This document shows, in pieces, positions 19,135 through 29,786 of a stretch of DNA of 64,000 nt. A program made the translations under genes and the position numbers. Position 1 is the first letter of the stretch. Every line of letters starts with the position of its first letter. This stretch comes from Legionella quinlivanii (GTDB taxonomy: Bacteria; Pseudomonadota; Gammaproteobacteria; Legionellales; Legionellaceae). The notes under the pieces were generated by a model that saw nothing but the letters and a program-made list of their open reading frames with translations, made no database searches and had not been told where the DNA came from. The DNA lies in the NCBI RefSeq assembly GCF_003265995.1, contig NZ_MVJN01000001.1, positions 62,001-126,000 on the forward strand, in the 5' to 3' direction.

Positions 19135-20169
19135 TTAACAAGCTGACTTTGCTGAACCAATTCTTGAAGACTTCCCCGCGTTAAACAAAAAAGCCAGAAA
19201 AATTAGTGGCAAATAGGCAATGAGGCAGCAAATAAATCCACTCATCCAGTTGAAACCTGAAATGAATGCCCAGGGTAACAGCCAGGTTATATTAATGACC
19301 GTTACGCCTAAGGTCACAGGGCAATGGCCGCCATAATGTCGGGAAGCATGCTGATAAGCATGGGTACAGTGAGCTTCCCAGATACGTTCTCCGCTTAGCG
19401 CTCGCTGAATCAGAGTGATCGTTGAGTCTACAACAAATACCCCAAGCAGAATTAACCAGCTCCAGAAAAGTGATGGAGACAAAAATGCGGCATGAATGCT
19501 AAAGGCCCCGACCACTATTCCCAGAAACCCGCTTCCTACATCCCCCATAAAAATACGAGCCGGCGGAAAATTCCAGATTAAAAAACCGGATACGGTGGCT
19601 GCAAGCCCGATAAGCGGCAAAATTTCTGATGAATAGCCCAGGAGCCAGTACAAAGAAGCAGCCGCCATGCAGGCGAAAATAGTTTCTGAAGCAGCCAAAC
19701 CATCAATCCCATCCATAAAATTAAACAGATTTAATACCCAGGCCAGATAAAATACTCCGATGCCATTCAAAATCCAGCCGGAGGAAATTAACCAGCTGCC
19801 AATCTGGATTGAAGGAAAACTGCCAAAACAATACAAAACGAAGGCACTAGCCAGAAAATGACCTGAAAAACGTATTTTTGGCGATAAATGCCTTTTATCG
19901 TCAATAAATCCCAATAACGCCACAAATAATCCTGCTCCGGAAGTTGCGATGGCAAAAGGTATCGAAATCAGACTAGTCTGAGAGAGGAAGGCAATGAGGC
20001 TGGTAAATATTAATACAAAAGCCAGGCCCCCGCCTCTTGGCGTCGGGTTTTTATGCGAGCTTCTATCATTGGGAATATCCAGGAGCTGCACTGTCAAAGC
20101 ATACCTTCTTATGGCCCGCGTTAACAGAAATGACGCGAAAAATGCCATGCACATAACGAATACAATCAT
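19135..20169 (-). CDS. Undecaprenyl-phosphate sugar-1-phosphate transferase, WecA/MraY family
   Basis: Family 4 glycosyltransferases start lipid-linked glycan synthesis by moving GlcNAc-1-P or a related sugar phosphate from a UDP-sugar to undecaprenyl phosphate. The 344-residue protein has about ten membrane helices and the cytoplasmic motifs HKNPTPRGGGLAF, FIDDKRHLSPKIRF, NLFNFMDGIDGLAASE and ARIFMGDVGSGFLG. The aspartates in the DD and NFMDGIDG motifs are the catalytic and metal-binding set. A late HxH motif region (YQHASRHYGGHCP) fits the WecA/WbpL branch better than MraY. It may begin O-antigen synthesis. Confidence 0.88.
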   Translation of the reverse strand: MIVFVMCMAFFASFLLTRAIRRYALTVQLLDIPNDRSSHKNPTPRGGGLAFVLIFTSLIAFLSQTSLISIPFAIATSGAGLFVALLGFIDDKRHLSPKIRFSGHFLASAFVLYCFGSFPSIQIGSWLISSGWILNGIGVFYLAWVLNLFNFMDGIDGLAASETIFACMAAASLYWLLGYSSEILPLIGLAATVSGFLIWNFPPARIFMGDVGSGFLGIVVGAFSIHAAFLSPSLFWSWLILLGVFVVDSTITLIQRALSGERIWEAHCTHAYQHASRHYGGHCPVTLGVTVINITWLLPWAFISGFNWMSGFICCLIAYLPLIFLAFLFNAGKSSRIGSAKSAC

Positions 20170-20272
20170 AAAAACCCCGCTAATGTATCGACAAGTCAGG
20201 CCTAAGCCGTTGAATTATTAACTCGCTTGCCATAAACTACTGAAAAAAAAGCACTCTGATGGAATGGAAAGC

Positions 20273-21769
20273 ATGACGCACTTAACTCAAATGGATAGCT
20301 GGAACGCGCTAAAATCACATAGTACACAGTTACAATCACATTCAATTCTTGACATCAAACAAAGTCTCAGAACAAGCAGGGCTTCTCTTAATTTTTCAGC
20401 ATGCAAACTCGATATCGATTTTACAAATCAGAAAATTATACCAGAAACTCTAGGCTTATTAATTGAATTAGCAGAAGAGCGTGAATTATCGAAGAAAGTT
20501 CAGGCGCTTTTTAATGGAGCCTGCGTAAATTTCACTGAAAACCGCCCCGCCTTACACACCGCACTTCGGCAAATGGATAATAAACCTTTAGTCATTAATG
20601 GAAAAGATATAATGACTGAAATATTTGCCGCAAGAGCGCAGATGGATGAAATTGCTGAAAAAATACGTAATGGTAACTGGCTGGGTTTCACGGGAAAACC
20701 GATTACAGACATTGTCAATATTGGTATTGGCGGTTCAGATTTGGGTCCCAGGCTTTGTATTTCAGCCCTTGATTGCTGCCGCCATCCGGATTTAAATTTC
20801 CACTTTGTTACCAGCGTTGACCCTTATGATTTTAATTACACGGTTAAATCCCTGGACCCCGAAACTACCCTGTTCTTAATTTCCTCTAAATCATTCACCA
20901 CACGGGAAACACTGCAGAATGCCAAAAAAGCCGTAAGCTGGCTTGGCTTAAATGAGCTCAATGAGCGGCATTTTATAGCGATAACTGCCAATGGCGAAGC
21001 GGCACACAGGATGGGATTCAAAACAGTGCTGCCTATATGGGATTGGGTTGGCGGAAGATACTCTCTGTGCTCCGCGATAAATCTGATAACGATGATTGCA
21101 ATTGGCTATGAAAATTTTTCCCAGATTCTTCTGGGGGCTCACCATATGGATCAGCATTATCAGCAAAGTGAATTGTCTCAAAATATTCCGGCTTTATTGG
21201 GGCTCATTGGAGTGTGGAATAATAATTTTCTCGCGACCCATAATTTTCTGATGCTGACCTACGCTCAACAGTTGGAACACTTTGTTCCTTATATTCAACA
21301 GCTGGATATGGAAAGCAATGGAAAATCCACTGATAGTAAGGGAAAGTTTGTTAATTACGCCACCGGGCCTATGGTCTGGGGTGGGCTTGGAAACCAGGCT
21401 CAACATAGCTATTTTCAACTGCTATGCCAGGGAACTCATCAGATTGCAGGCGATTGCATAGGTGTGAAGTCGTATAACGAAGAAACCATCAATCATTTTC
21501 TCTATGAAAAACTGCGAATTCTTAGTGATGGAATTCCCAATAATCAGCATCTGAATAAAATGATTAACGGCAATATTCCTCTTAACCTGATTACTTTAGA
21601 CGAAGTGAGTCCTTATACTTTAGGCGCTCTTATCTCTCTGTACGAACATAAAATTTACACTCAGAGCGTCATTTGGGATATTAATCCCTTTGATCAGCCT
21701 GGAGTGGAAAGTGCCAAACAGACGTTTAGCAGGAATAAAGAATTGGCAAAAGAGATCTCTATTTTATAA
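20273..21769 (+). CDS. pgi: Glucose-6-phosphate isomerase
   Basis: Interconverts glucose 6-phosphate and fructose 6-phosphate, linking gluconeogenesis to nucleotide sugar supply. Family motifs present include NIGIGGSDLGPRL, VTSVDPYDF, SSKSFTTRETLQNA, DWVGGRYSLCSAI, and QLDMESNGK. Length of about 498 residues is slightly short for the family but complete. A GGAA lies eight bases before the ATG at 20273; a second ATG three codons upstream at 20264 has no site at good spacing. It is divergent from the wecA-like gene. Confidence 0.95.
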   Translation: MTHLTQMDSWNALKSHSTQLQSHSILDIKQSLRTSRASLNFSACKLDIDFTNQKIIPETLGLLIELAEERELSKKVQALFNGACVNFTENRPALHTALRQMDNKPLVINGKDIMTEIFAARAQMDEIAEKIRNGNWLGFTGKPITDIVNIGIGGSDLGPRLCISALDCCRHPDLNFHFVTSVDPYDFNYTVKSLDPETTLFLISSKSFTTRETLQNAKKAVSWLGLNELNERHFIAITANGEAAHRMGFKTVLPIWDWVGGRYSLCSAINLITMIAIGYENFSQILLGAHHMDQHYQQSELSQNIPALLGLIGVWNNNFLATHNFLMLTYAQQLEHFVPYIQQLDMESNGKSTDSKGKFVNYATGPMVWGGLGNQAQHSYFQLLCQGTHQIAGDCIGVKSYNEETINHFLYEKLRILSDGIPNNQHLNKMINGNIPLNLITLDEVSPYTLGALISLYEHKIYTQSVIWDINPFDQPGVESAKQTFSRNKELAKEISIL

Positions 21770-21931
21770 TTCGACTTCTCCTTGTGAGATAGAATGGCAG
21801 AATGCCTGACAGATCACCAGGCTCTGACATCTCAATAATTTGAATAATGTGATAAAAAACAATAAAGAATTGTCGCCAAGCGGGTAAGTTTGGCGATATA
21901 CTGTCCGAACGTCAATTTAATGGGTATCTAC

Positions 21932-22750
21932 ATGTCCTTGAAGGCCATGTATAATCAAATTTCAGGTCATTACGCTACTGCTGACAAATTTGGCTCACTC
22001 AGCCTCAGTCATCACGAAGCGATTGCGCAGATAAAAAAAGCACACTTGGGCCAACGGCCTCACTACAAAGTTTTGGACCTTGGAGTCGGAAACGGCGCTT
22101 TTCTTAAGCAACTAAAGCAATATATGCCTGAAGCTGATTTCACAGGAATTGATATTTCCTCTGAAATGCTCAAAGAAGCCAGTCAAACTCTGGACTTAAC
22201 GGCTATTGAAGGAAGCGCTACTGAGGCCAGTCGTTTTTTGCCGCAGCACTCACAGGATCTCGTTCTGGCTCATTTCGTGAACGCCTACATTCCCATTCAT
22301 ACTTTATTTAATGAAGCAAATCAGTTAACACGAGCTAATGGCCATTTTTCACTGATTACCACCACTTATGAGTCATTTCCTATCGCTCAGCAGCAACTCG
22401 CTCAATTTATTGCAGAAGATAGTCTGATTAGTACCGTCGTGGGACATTATTATAAAGCAATGGTAAAAAACACTACGGTCGCTTCCGGGCTTGATGAATT
22501 GAAGCATGTTTTCGATCAGCATCATTTCAAAATTGAGCAACACAAACGCCTCGCCATTCCTATTACATTAAATAATATTGATGAACTGGCAACCTTTGGT
22601 ATTGAAGGAACCTGGTTTTTAAACAGCATCTCTATCCGCATGCTGCCCAAGAACTTTCTTATCCAGCGTTTAAAGCGCCTGTTTAGCAAAATATTCACCT
22701 TTCCCTATCATGACACCCATATCATTGATGTGATTTTGGCAAAGAAATAA
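21932..22750 (+). CDS. SAM-dependent methyltransferase, class I
   Basis: The product of about 272 residues has a Rossmann methyltransferase core: LDLGVGNGAFLKQL (motif I), FTGIDISSEMLKEA (motif II) and LVLAHFVNAYI. The substrate cannot be told. The C-terminus has a basic stretch (NFLIQRLKRLFSKI) that could bind membranes or RNA. The open frame reaches back to a TTG at 21890; I prefer the ATG at 21932, because homologues would start just before the AMYNQISGHY segment, but the ATG at 21920 is also possible. It is monocistronic and convergent with the SDR gene. Confidence 0.82.
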   Translation: MSLKAMYNQISGHYATADKFGSLSLSHHEAIAQIKKAHLGQRPHYKVLDLGVGNGAFLKQLKQYMPEADFTGIDISSEMLKEASQTLDLTAIEGSATEASRFLPQHSQDLVLAHFVNAYIPIHTLFNEANQLTRANGHFSLITTTYESFPIAQQQLAQFIAEDSLISTVVGHYYKAMVKNTTVASGLDELKHVFDQHHFKIEQHKRLAIPITLNNIDELATFGIEGTWFLNSISIRMLPKNFLIQRLKRLFSKIFTFPYHDTHIIDVILAKK

Positions 22751-22861
22751 CACTTCGCCAGAGCCAAAATCATGCATGAATACATTTACGCTGCGTGGAA
22801 ATGACCGACTGAAAAATTAGCTTTATAGTCAAAGATATATGCAATCTTATTCCGTATCCTG

Positions 22862-22890
22862 CGTGCCTCGGCTTGCCCGAGGCATCCAGT
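22862..22890. repeat. Palindromic repeat, family C, single unit
   Basis: The sequence gtgcctcggcttgcccgaggc followed by atccag is one hairpin unit of the kind seen twice in the composite element at 12008-12090. It lies between the methyltransferase and the SDR gene, which converge here, and could end transcription of either. Confidence 0.6.
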
Positions 22891-22944
22891 CCTGAAGATC
22901 GTTCTTAAACCAGATAGTCGACCTAAGGGATATACCCAACACTC

Positions 22945-23544
22945 CTAACCGACCCGATAAACCTGGCCGGTTTGTAAACCTTCCACACTTTTACTGTAAG
23001 CTAGAGCAGCTTCTGCGCTGCTGACTGATTTATAACCTCTGAAATAAGGCCCATAGGCTTCTATTGATTCAGTAATAACTGTTGGGCTGACACAGTTTAT
23101 TCGTAAACGGTTTGGCATTTCGATTGCTGCAGCTATTGTAAAGGATTCCAAAGCCCCATTGACCATAGAAGCAGAGCTTCCATACTGGATAGGATCATGG
23201 CTTAAAATGCCGCTTGTGAGTGTGAAAGAGCCATGCTCATTTAGATAATTTCTGCCAATTAAAACTGTATTTACCTGCCCCATCAGCTTGCTGCGCAGGC
23301 CAATTTCATATTCTTTCGCGGTCATTGCGGCAAACTCTCCAAAATGGACGTTTCCCGTCGTTAGAACCACCGCATCTATTTTGTTAACCTTCTGAAATAA
23401 AGCGAGAATCGAATCCTGACTGGTAATATCCACGCGGATATCTCCACTGGAATAATTTGCCTGAATAATCTCATGGCGCAAGGATAATTCTTCAACGACC
23501 GCCGTACCTAAAACTCCTGATCCTCCAATGACTAATACCTTCAT
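22945..23544 (-). CDS. Short-chain dehydrogenase/reductase-like protein lacking the usual Tyr-Lys pair
   Basis: The 199-residue protein starts with VLVIGGSGVLGTAVVEEL, an NAD(P)-binding Rossmann fold, and has DAVVLTTGNVHFGEF and RINCVSPTVITES in their usual places. Where typical SDRs have YxxxK, it reads SASMVNGALESF, so the lysine is replaced by Asn and the tyrosine position is not Tyr. This occurs in a small SDR subfamily and may mean different or lost catalysis. It starts 15 bases after the RND pump gene with an AGGAAGG site, so it is probably the last gene of that operon. Confidence 0.8.
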   Translation of the reverse strand: MKVLVIGGSGVLGTAVVEELSLRHEIIQANYSSGDIRVDITSQDSILALFQKVNKIDAVVLTTGNVHFGEFAAMTAKEYEIGLRSKLMGQVNTVLIGRNYLNEHGSFTLTSGILSHDPIQYGSSASMVNGALESFTIAAAIEMPNRLRINCVSPTVITESIEAYGPYFRGYKSVSSAEAALAYSKSVEGLQTGQVYRVG

Positions 23545-23559
23545 ATTCCTTCCTTTATG

Positions 23560-26500
23560 CTAATCGTTATCTGTTTTTCGTCTGGATAACCAACGTTCGC
23601 GTATCCCCTGAATGCTTACATAAAAAACGGGCACTACCAGCAGACTCAAAATGGTGGCAAGCAGCATGCCTCCCAAAACGGTGGTTCCTATCGAATGTCT
23701 GCTGGCGGCGCCTGCTCCTGTAGCAGTTGCCAAGGGCAACACACCAAAAATAAATGCAAAAGCCGTCATCAGGATAGGTCTCATACGCAAGGTAGCCGCC
23801 TGTATTGCTGCATCATAAATGCTGGCACCTCCCTCCCGCTTCTCCTTGGCAAACTCCACGATCAATATGGCGTTTTTTGCGGCAAGCCCAATCAGTAATA
23901 TCAAACCGATTTGCGCATAGACATCAAGCGCAAGCGAGCGGAGCATTAAAGCCAGTCCCGCCCCTAGAAGCGCCAGAGGAACAGCCAGTAAAATCATGAA
24001 TGGCATTGACCAGCTCTCATAAAGAGCCGCCAGAAATAAAAATACAAAAACAAGACATAACGCGAAAATCAGCGAAGCCACATTACCCGCCTGAAGCTGC
24101 TGATAGGTGATTCCAGTCCACTCGTAGGCAATCCCTTTAGGTAAGACCTTATCAGCTACTTCTTTAATGGCATCCATCGCCTGACCTGAGGTATATCCCG
24201 GGCCAGGCGCTCCATTGACGCTGGCTGCTGTATACAAATTATAATGGGGAATATTATAAGGCCCATTCACCGACTTTATTTTAACCAGGCTGGACAAAGG
24301 AACCATCTGACCGCTATCACTTTTAACATACAATTTACTGATATCTGCTGTTTCAGCACGCGAATCCCCTTCGGCTTGAACCATCACTCGATACGTTTGG
24401 CCGTATTTAGTAAAATTATTCACATAATAGGCGCCGAGATAAGTTTGCAGAGTCACGAACAAGTTAGTTATTGAAACGTTCATTGCCTTGGCTTTGGTGC
24501 GATCAATATCAAGATAGAGCTGGGGCACATTGACATTTAAATCGGAAATCAGGCCTTTCAACTCCGGGCGTTTATTACCCTCTTCGACCAATTGATTGAC
24601 AGCCTTTGCCAGCGCCTGAACTCCGAGATTATTTCTGTCCTCGACTTCGAGCTGAAAACCGCCTACCGTACCTAAACCAGGAATGGCAGGTGCGTTAATA
24701 GCCTCGATTACTGCATCATCAAAAAGATTTAATTGCTGCTGTGTTTTCTTAATAATGGACTGGACACTTAAATCCGGTGCTGTACGTTCAGACCAGGGTG
24801 TTAAGGTAACAATAATGGCAGCATTGTTGGTTTGATCAATTGTATCAATAATATTAAATCCATTAATGCTGATGACATGGGCAACACCCTCTGTCTTCAG
24901 CAGCAAATCCACCACTTTTTTAACTGTTTCTTCTGTGCGATAAAGTGAAGAGCCATCAGGACCGTTTACCACAATAATGAAATATCCCTGATCTTCCTCT
25001 GGAATAAACCCTTCCGGAAGTGATTTGAATACAAAAAAAGCAGCAAGCGCCAATAAAGCAAATACGAAGAAAACCAGTTTGCGCCACTGGATAACATGGT
25101 GAACCGCAATTGTGTAATGCTTTAAAAGCCACTCGTAGCCTTTTTCAAACCAGCGAAAAAAGAAAAATTTCTTTTCCTTTTCTTTTTTCCTTTTCAATAA
25201 AATACCGCATAGTGCCGGACTCAGACTCAATGAGTTAATCCCCGATAAAGCAACCGAAAATGCGATAGCCAATGCGAATTGGTTATACAGGCTGCCTGTC
25301 ATTCCCGGGATAAACGCGACTGGAATAAATACCGCCATCAAAATTAATGTCGTCGCAAGGATAGGTCCCTGCACTTCTTTAGTGGCCAGTAAAGTCGCTT
25401 CCTTGATATCAGCTATACCCTGCTCAAGTTTTTTCTCTACGTTTTCGACAACGACAATCGCATCATCCACAACAAGCCCTATCGCCAACACCAGCCCCAG
25501 CAAGCTGAGTGTATTAATCGAAAAGCCAAAAATGCTGAATAATATAAATGTACCTACAAGAGAAACCGGGATAGCTATGCAAGGAATCAAGGTGGTTCGC
25601 CAGTTCTGCAGAAAAACGAAAACAACCAGGAAAACCAAAGCTATGGCTTCAAGTAAAGTTATCACCACTTCGCGCAGGGATGCTTTCACGAAATTGGTTG
25701 TATCATAGGCAATAGTCCACTCCAAACCTGCAGGAAAACTTTTTGCCAGTTCTTTCATTACTTTTCGCACATTATTTGAAATATCGAGCGCATTGGCACC
25801 GGGCAACTGATAAATTCCCAGACTTGCGCTCGGTTTGCCGTTAAATTGCGAAGTGGTTACATAGGTATCAGCCCCCATTTCGACGCGGCCAAGATCTTTA
25901 ATACGCACAATCTGACCATTTTCCTTGGTACGCACAATGATATCGGCGAATTGCTCTACTTCGCTTAACTGGCCTAATGTATTAATCTGATACTGAAATG
26001 GAATCGTTTTGGGGACTGGCGGCTGCCCTATGCTTCCTGCTGCAGCTTGTTGATTTTGCTCCTGTACGGCATTAATCACTTCCTGAGGTGAAATTCCCAT
26101 GCTTGCCAGCTTATCCGGATTAAGCCAGATACGAATGGAATATTGCAGCAATCCGAAATTATTGATATCACCCACGCCGAAAATACGATAAAGAACAGGC
26201 GTTATGTTGATATCCGCATAATTAGTCAGGAAAGCATCATCCATCGTACCGTCTTTATTATTCAGATTGACAACCAATACCATGTCGCTCGACACTTTCT
26301 GTATATCCAGCCCTGCCTGAATCACATCAGGCGGTAATACTGACATGGCCGTATTGGTATCGTTCAGTGTATCCACAGCGGCAATATCGATATCATAACC
26401 GACGTTAAAGGTGATGGTGATGATTGAATTGCCATTATTGGTACTGGCAGAGGACATATAGATCATGCCCTCAACTCCATTGATATTTCGCTCCAGAGGC

Positions 26501-26688
26501 GTGGTAACTGTATCGGCGACCACAGAAGAACTGGCACCTATATACTGTGAACTTACCTGCACTTGCGGCGGTACAAGTTGAGGATACTGAGCTATCGGCA
26601 AAACCAGAATGCAAATCCCGCCAATAAGCACCATCAAAATCGCAATGACAATGGCAAATATGGGTCTGTGTATAAAAAACTTAATCAT
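23560..26688 (-). CDS. RND multidrug efflux pump, inner-membrane permease (HAE1 family)
   Basis: A 1042-residue AcrB/MexB-type proton-driven pump. It begins [18 protein letters not shown], has a duplicated topology with two large periplasmic loops, and shows [21 protein letters not shown] in the first transmembrane half (the proton-relay aspartates) and [17 protein letters not shown] in the second. It would form a tripartite system with the adaptor encoded just upstream (4-base overlap). No outer-membrane channel is encoded nearby, so a TolC protein from elsewhere must serve. Drug range cannot be read. Confidence 0.95.
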   Translation of the reverse strand: MIKFFIHRPIFAIVIAILMVLIGGICILVLPIAQYPQLVPPQVQVSSQYIGASSSVVADTVTTPLERNINGVEGMIYMSSASTNNGNSIITITFNVGYDIDIAAVDTLNDTNTAMSVLPPDVIQAGLDIQKVSSDMVLVVNLNNKDGTMDDAFLTNYADINITPVLYRIFGVGDINNFGLLQYSIRIWLNPDKLASMGISPQEVINAVQEQNQQAAAGSIGQPPVPKTIPFQYQINTLGQLSEVEQFADIIVRTKENGQIVRIKDLGRVEMGADTYVTTSQFNGKPSASLGIYQLPGANALDISNNVRKVMKELAKSFPAGLEWTIAYDTTNFVKASLREVVITLLEAIALVFLVVFVFLQNWRTTLIPCIAIPVSLVGTFILFSIFGFSINTLSLLGLVLAIGLVVDDAIVVVENVEKKLEQGIADIKEATLLATKEVQGPILATTLILMAVFIPVAFIPGMTGSLYNQFALAIAFSVALSGINSLSLSPALCGILLKRKKEKEKKFFFFRWFEKGYEWLLKHYTIAVHHVIQWRKLVFFVFALLALAAFFVFKSLPEGFIPEEDQGYFIIVVNGPDGSSLYRTEETVKKVVDLLLKTEGVAHVISINGFNIIDTIDQTNNAAIIVTLTPWSERTAPDLSVQSIIKKTQQQLNLFDDAVIEAINAPAIPGLGTVGGFQLEVEDRNNLGVQALAKAVNQLVEEGNKRPELKGLISDLNVNVPQLYLDIDRTKAKAMNVSITNLFVTLQTYLGAYYVNNFTKYGQTYRVMVQAEGDSRAETADISKLYVKSDSGQMVPLSSLVKIKSVNGPYNIPHYNLYTAASVNGAPGPGYTSGQAMDAIKEVADKVLPKGIAYEWTGITYQQLQAGNVASLIFALCLVFVFLFLAALYESWSMPFMILLAVPLALLGAGLALMLRSLALDVYAQIGLILLIGLAAKNAILIVEFAKEKREGGASIYDAAIQAATLRMRPILMTAFAFIFGVLPLATATGAGAASRHSIGTTVLGGMLLATILSLLVVPVFYVSIQGIRERWLSRRKTDND

Positions 26689-27842
26689 TTGACAGCACCC
26701 TGCACTTTTGTCTTCTCAGGTTGAACCTTCATGCCATCGTGAATCTTTTGCAGACCATTACTGACCACTACTTCGCCTTCTTTCAACCCCGAACTTACTA
26801 TGTAGGAACTATCATACTGGCCCGAGGTAGTTATATTCTTTGAGTGGACAATATTATCGGAACCCACAACAAACACAGACCGCTGTCCCTGTGTCACCAT
26901 AGTCGCCTGTTTGGGAACCAGTATCACTTTTTCATTATTGCTGAGGTGCAGTTTAACGCCCACATAAATACCGGGAAGCAATAATTGTTTGGGATTTTCA
27001 ATTTCTGCGCGCATGAGGATGGTGGATGTTGAAACATCGGCCTGATTATTAATTAAATCCAGTTTACCTTTGAATACCAGATTGCCGTCATGAGGTAAAC
27101 TAACCTCCACTTTAAATGGCATGTTGTCACGGTATTTAAGAAAGGAGGTGAAATCCTCAACACTCGGGCTAAATTCCACATAGATGGGATTTAACTGAAC
27201 CACATTGGCCAGCAAGGTATTCTCACCCCCGCCTACCAGATTCCCCACATCCACGTATTTCTTGCCAATAATGCCGTCAAAAGGCGAATACATATAGCAA
27301 TAGCCCAGATTAATCTTTGCATCAGCAACATTAGCAGCTCCAATCTGTACCTGCGCATCAGCCTCGCTAAATTTGGCATTCACTTCATCGAAGTGGGATT
27401 GAGACACATCGCCTTTTACCACCAAATCTTTCATGCGGCGGTATTGGATCTCCTGATATTCCTTATCTGCGACGCTTTTAGCATATTGCCCTTGTGCCAG
27501 GCTAAGTTTGGCTTCAAAAGGCCGGGGGTCGATGACAAATAATAATTGATCCTTTTTAACGGGCTTCCCTTCAACAAAATTCATTTTAATCAGAAAGCCT
27601 TCTACTCGCGCTTTAATCCCTGCGGCGGAAATGGATTGGGTAATGCCTATGTATTTTCTATTGATGGGAATTTGTGAGCTTGAAATTTTGGTGACAGCCA
27701 CTGTTGGGATGGCGGGGGCCTGGGTATTCGACTCACTACAAGCAGAAAGCAATACGAGGCAGACGCCTGGGCATAAAATACTTTTGAAAAAACGCTTCCA
27801 GGCGAGCAATTTTATTGATTCATCCATTTCTCTATTAAACAT
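26685..27842 (-). CDS. RND efflux periplasmic adaptor (membrane fusion protein)
   Basis: This 385-residue lipoprotein adaptor (AcrA/MexA family) has a lipobox LSAC with the lipidated cysteine at about residue 35, a lipoyl half-motif [20 protein letters not shown], a helical hairpin, the second lipoyl half with [19 protein letters not shown], and a beta-barrel domain. It links the RND permease to an outer-membrane channel. Its stop overlaps the permease start by four bases. The start at 27842 or at 27827 is unresolved since neither has good Shine-Dalgarno spacing. Confidence 0.93.
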   Translation of the reverse strand: MFNREMDESIKLLAWKRFFKSILCPGVCLVLLSACSESNTQAPAIPTVAVTKISSSQIPINRKYIGITQSISAAGIKARVEGFLIKMNFVEGKPVKKDQLLFVIDPRPFEAKLSLAQGQYAKSVADKEYQEIQYRRMKDLVVKGDVSQSHFDEVNAKFSEADAQVQIGAANVADAKINLGYCYMYSPFDGIIGKKYVDVGNLVGGGENTLLANVVQLNPIYVEFSPSVEDFTSFLKYRDNMPFKVEVSLPHDGNLVFKGKLDLINNQADVSTSTILMRAEIENPKQLLLPGIYVGVKLHLSNNEKVILVPKQATMVTQGQRSVFVVGSDNIVHSKNITTSGQYDSSYIVSSGLKEGEVVVSNGLQKIHDGMKVQPEKTKVQGAVK

Positions 27843-27863
27843 CCCTGTGAACTCACAATTTGG

Positions 27864-29738
27864 TTATAATATGGTAACTTTCTGCAGTCCAGGCTCTGAT
27901 TTGAATTCAGGAACTAAACTCTTAACCAATATTTTCAATTCATCAATATTATTCTCATCACAGGCACCATTCAACAAACGCATCGCCTGGGTCAATTCCT
28001 GCCAATCCAGTTTGCGAAATTTCGCCTTGAATAATTTCTCATGCTCCGTGTGGGCCAATTCTTCTGACTCGTGGAAAAGCTCTTCAAAGAGCTTTTCACC
28101 AGGACGCAATCCGCTATATTTGATTTCTATGTCACGTCCTGGCTCTTTACCAGCCAGACGAATCATTTGCTCTGCCAAATAGGATATTTTTATAGGTTCG
28201 CCCATATCCAGAACAAATATCTCACCACCCTGACCATTCACCATCGCCTGAAGAATAAGCTGGCAAGATTCGGGTATAGTCATAAAATAACGCTGAATAT
28301 CTGGATGAGTTACGGTAATTGGGCCGCCAGCCTGTATTTGCTTCTGGAATAAGGGTACCACACTGCCTGCCGATCCCAATACATTGCCAAATCGCACCGT
28401 AATGAATTGAGTCTGCACTCGTTCGTTTAAATTCTGGCAATATATCTCGGCAATCCGCTTGGTCATGCCCATGATATTAGATGGATTAACTGCTTTATCG
28501 CTGGAAATCAGTATGAATTTCTCAGCGCCCGCGGCAACACTGGCTTCTGCAACGATGCGAGTACCCAACACATTATTCTGAATTGCAGCACGAATTTGCT
28601 CCTCAAGCATAGGAACATGTTTGTAAGCGGCCGCATGAAACACAATTTGCGGCTTAAACTGCCTGCAGTAACTGTCAATAGCAACAGCATCCGTTACCGA
28701 AGCCAGTATTAAATCCAGTTGAAAAGAGGGATGCGAGGCGCTTAACTCATGTTCAATTCGATACAGATTAAACTCGGAACTATCGATGATCATTAATTTT
28801 TCCGGGTTCAGATCCAGTATTTGCCGGCATAATTCGGAACCAATACTTCCCCCGCCGCCGGTAATCATAATCCGCTTGTTTTGCACATAGGTGCTAATGC
28901 GATCCCATTCCAGCTGAACCTGATCACGTCCTAGCAAGTCCTCAAGATTGACCTCACGCAAGGCGTTGATCTCAATTTTTCCTGAGGCTAAAGCGCTGAT
29001 ATCTGGAAGCGTTCTGAAAGGAACGCTGGTTTTTTCACAATACTCTACAATGCGGCGCATGGTTGCGGATCGTGCGGACGGAATAGCTATAAAAATTAAA
29101 TCAATCTGATGATTAATAACCATATCCCCCAGCTCGCGGGTTGCTCCTAAAACACGAATACCATGAATCTCTTTGCCACGCTTCGCCGGATTATCATCTA
29201 CAAAGCCTACCGGCCAATAATTGGGTGTTCGCTTTAAATCTCTGACCAGGCCTTCTCCGGCCTGTCCGGCACCGACGATGAGTACTCTTTTCATATCGCT
29301 CGGGAGATTTTTATTCAACTGCTGATCACGAAACATTCGCATCGCCAGCCGGGCCCCGCCCAGTAAGGTCACCAGGTTGAGGCAGTATAATGGCAGTACC
29401 GAGCGAGGAACATGGGGTAATAATGAGCTTAGATATAAAGCGGGGATAGCAATTATCGTAGCGCTGAGTCCTGCTTTAATAATCCGCAAAAGATCGTTTA
29501 TAGAAGAGAAGTTCCATAATCCTCGATACACTTTGAAATAATAATAGCACCCAACCTGAGCGGTCATGAGAATAAAGAGCGCTTCCAGCGAGTAAACACT
29601 CACCAGAGTGTTCGGAAAAGGCTGCATGTTATAACGCAACCAGTAGGCGAAATACCAGGCAAGCGGGATTGAAATTAAATCAAAAGCCAGAGCGGGCAAA
29701 CGCTTGTATATTTTAAGTAAGAGTCCACTTTTCAACAT
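27864..29738 (-). CDS. Nucleotide-sugar 4,6-dehydratase, CapD/WbpM-like membrane protein
   Basis: The 624-residue protein has four N-terminal membrane helices (to about residue 125), a first Rossmann domain (VLIVGAGQAGEGLVRDL) and a C-terminal SDR dehydratase domain (IMITGGGGSIGSELC, HAAAYKHVPMLE). The catalytic region SSDKAVNPSNIMGMTKRIAE has Met in place of Tyr before the lysine, as is normal for WbpM-type 4,6-dehydratases. It converts UDP-GlcNAc-type sugars to 4-keto-6-deoxy intermediates for surface glycans. It follows two lipid-linked-sugar genes on the same strand, suggesting a shared envelope role. AGGAC precedes the ATG. Confidence 0.9.
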   Translation of the reverse strand: MLKSGLLLKIYKRLPALAFDLISIPLAWYFAYWLRYNMQPFPNTLVSVYSLEALFILMTAQVGCYYYFKVYRGLWNFSSINDLLRIIKAGLSATIIAIPALYLSSLLPHVPRSVLPLYCLNLVTLLGGARLAMRMFRDQQLNKNLPSDMKRVLIVGAGQAGEGLVRDLKRTPNYWPVGFVDDNPAKRGKEIHGIRVLGATRELGDMVINHQIDLIFIAIPSARSATMRRIVEYCEKTSVPFRTLPDISALASGKIEINALREVNLEDLLGRDQVQLEWDRISTYVQNKRIMITGGGGSIGSELCRQILDLNPEKLMIIDSSEFNLYRIEHELSASHPSFQLDLILASVTDAVAIDSYCRQFKPQIVFHAAAYKHVPMLEEQIRAAIQNNVLGTRIVAEASVAAGAEKFILISSDKAVNPSNIMGMTKRIAEIYCQNLNERVQTQFITVRFGNVLGSAGSVVPLFQKQIQAGGPITVTHPDIQRYFMTIPESCQLILQAMVNGQGGEIFVLDMGEPIKISYLAEQMIRLAGKEPGRDIEIKYSGLRPGEKLFEELFHESEELAHTEHEKLFKAKFRKLDWQELTQAMRLLNGACDENNIDELKILVKSLVPEFKSEPGLQKVTIL

Positions 29739-29786
29739 GCTTTGTCCTGTCGGATCACAGCCAAAAATGAGTATTTTACACAGTTT

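Noticed and set aside
27864-29738. Loss of the catalytic tyrosine in the CapD/WbpM-like dehydratase as a defect
   Set aside because: Methionine at this position is normal for WbpM-type 4,6-dehydratases, so it is not a sign of decay.
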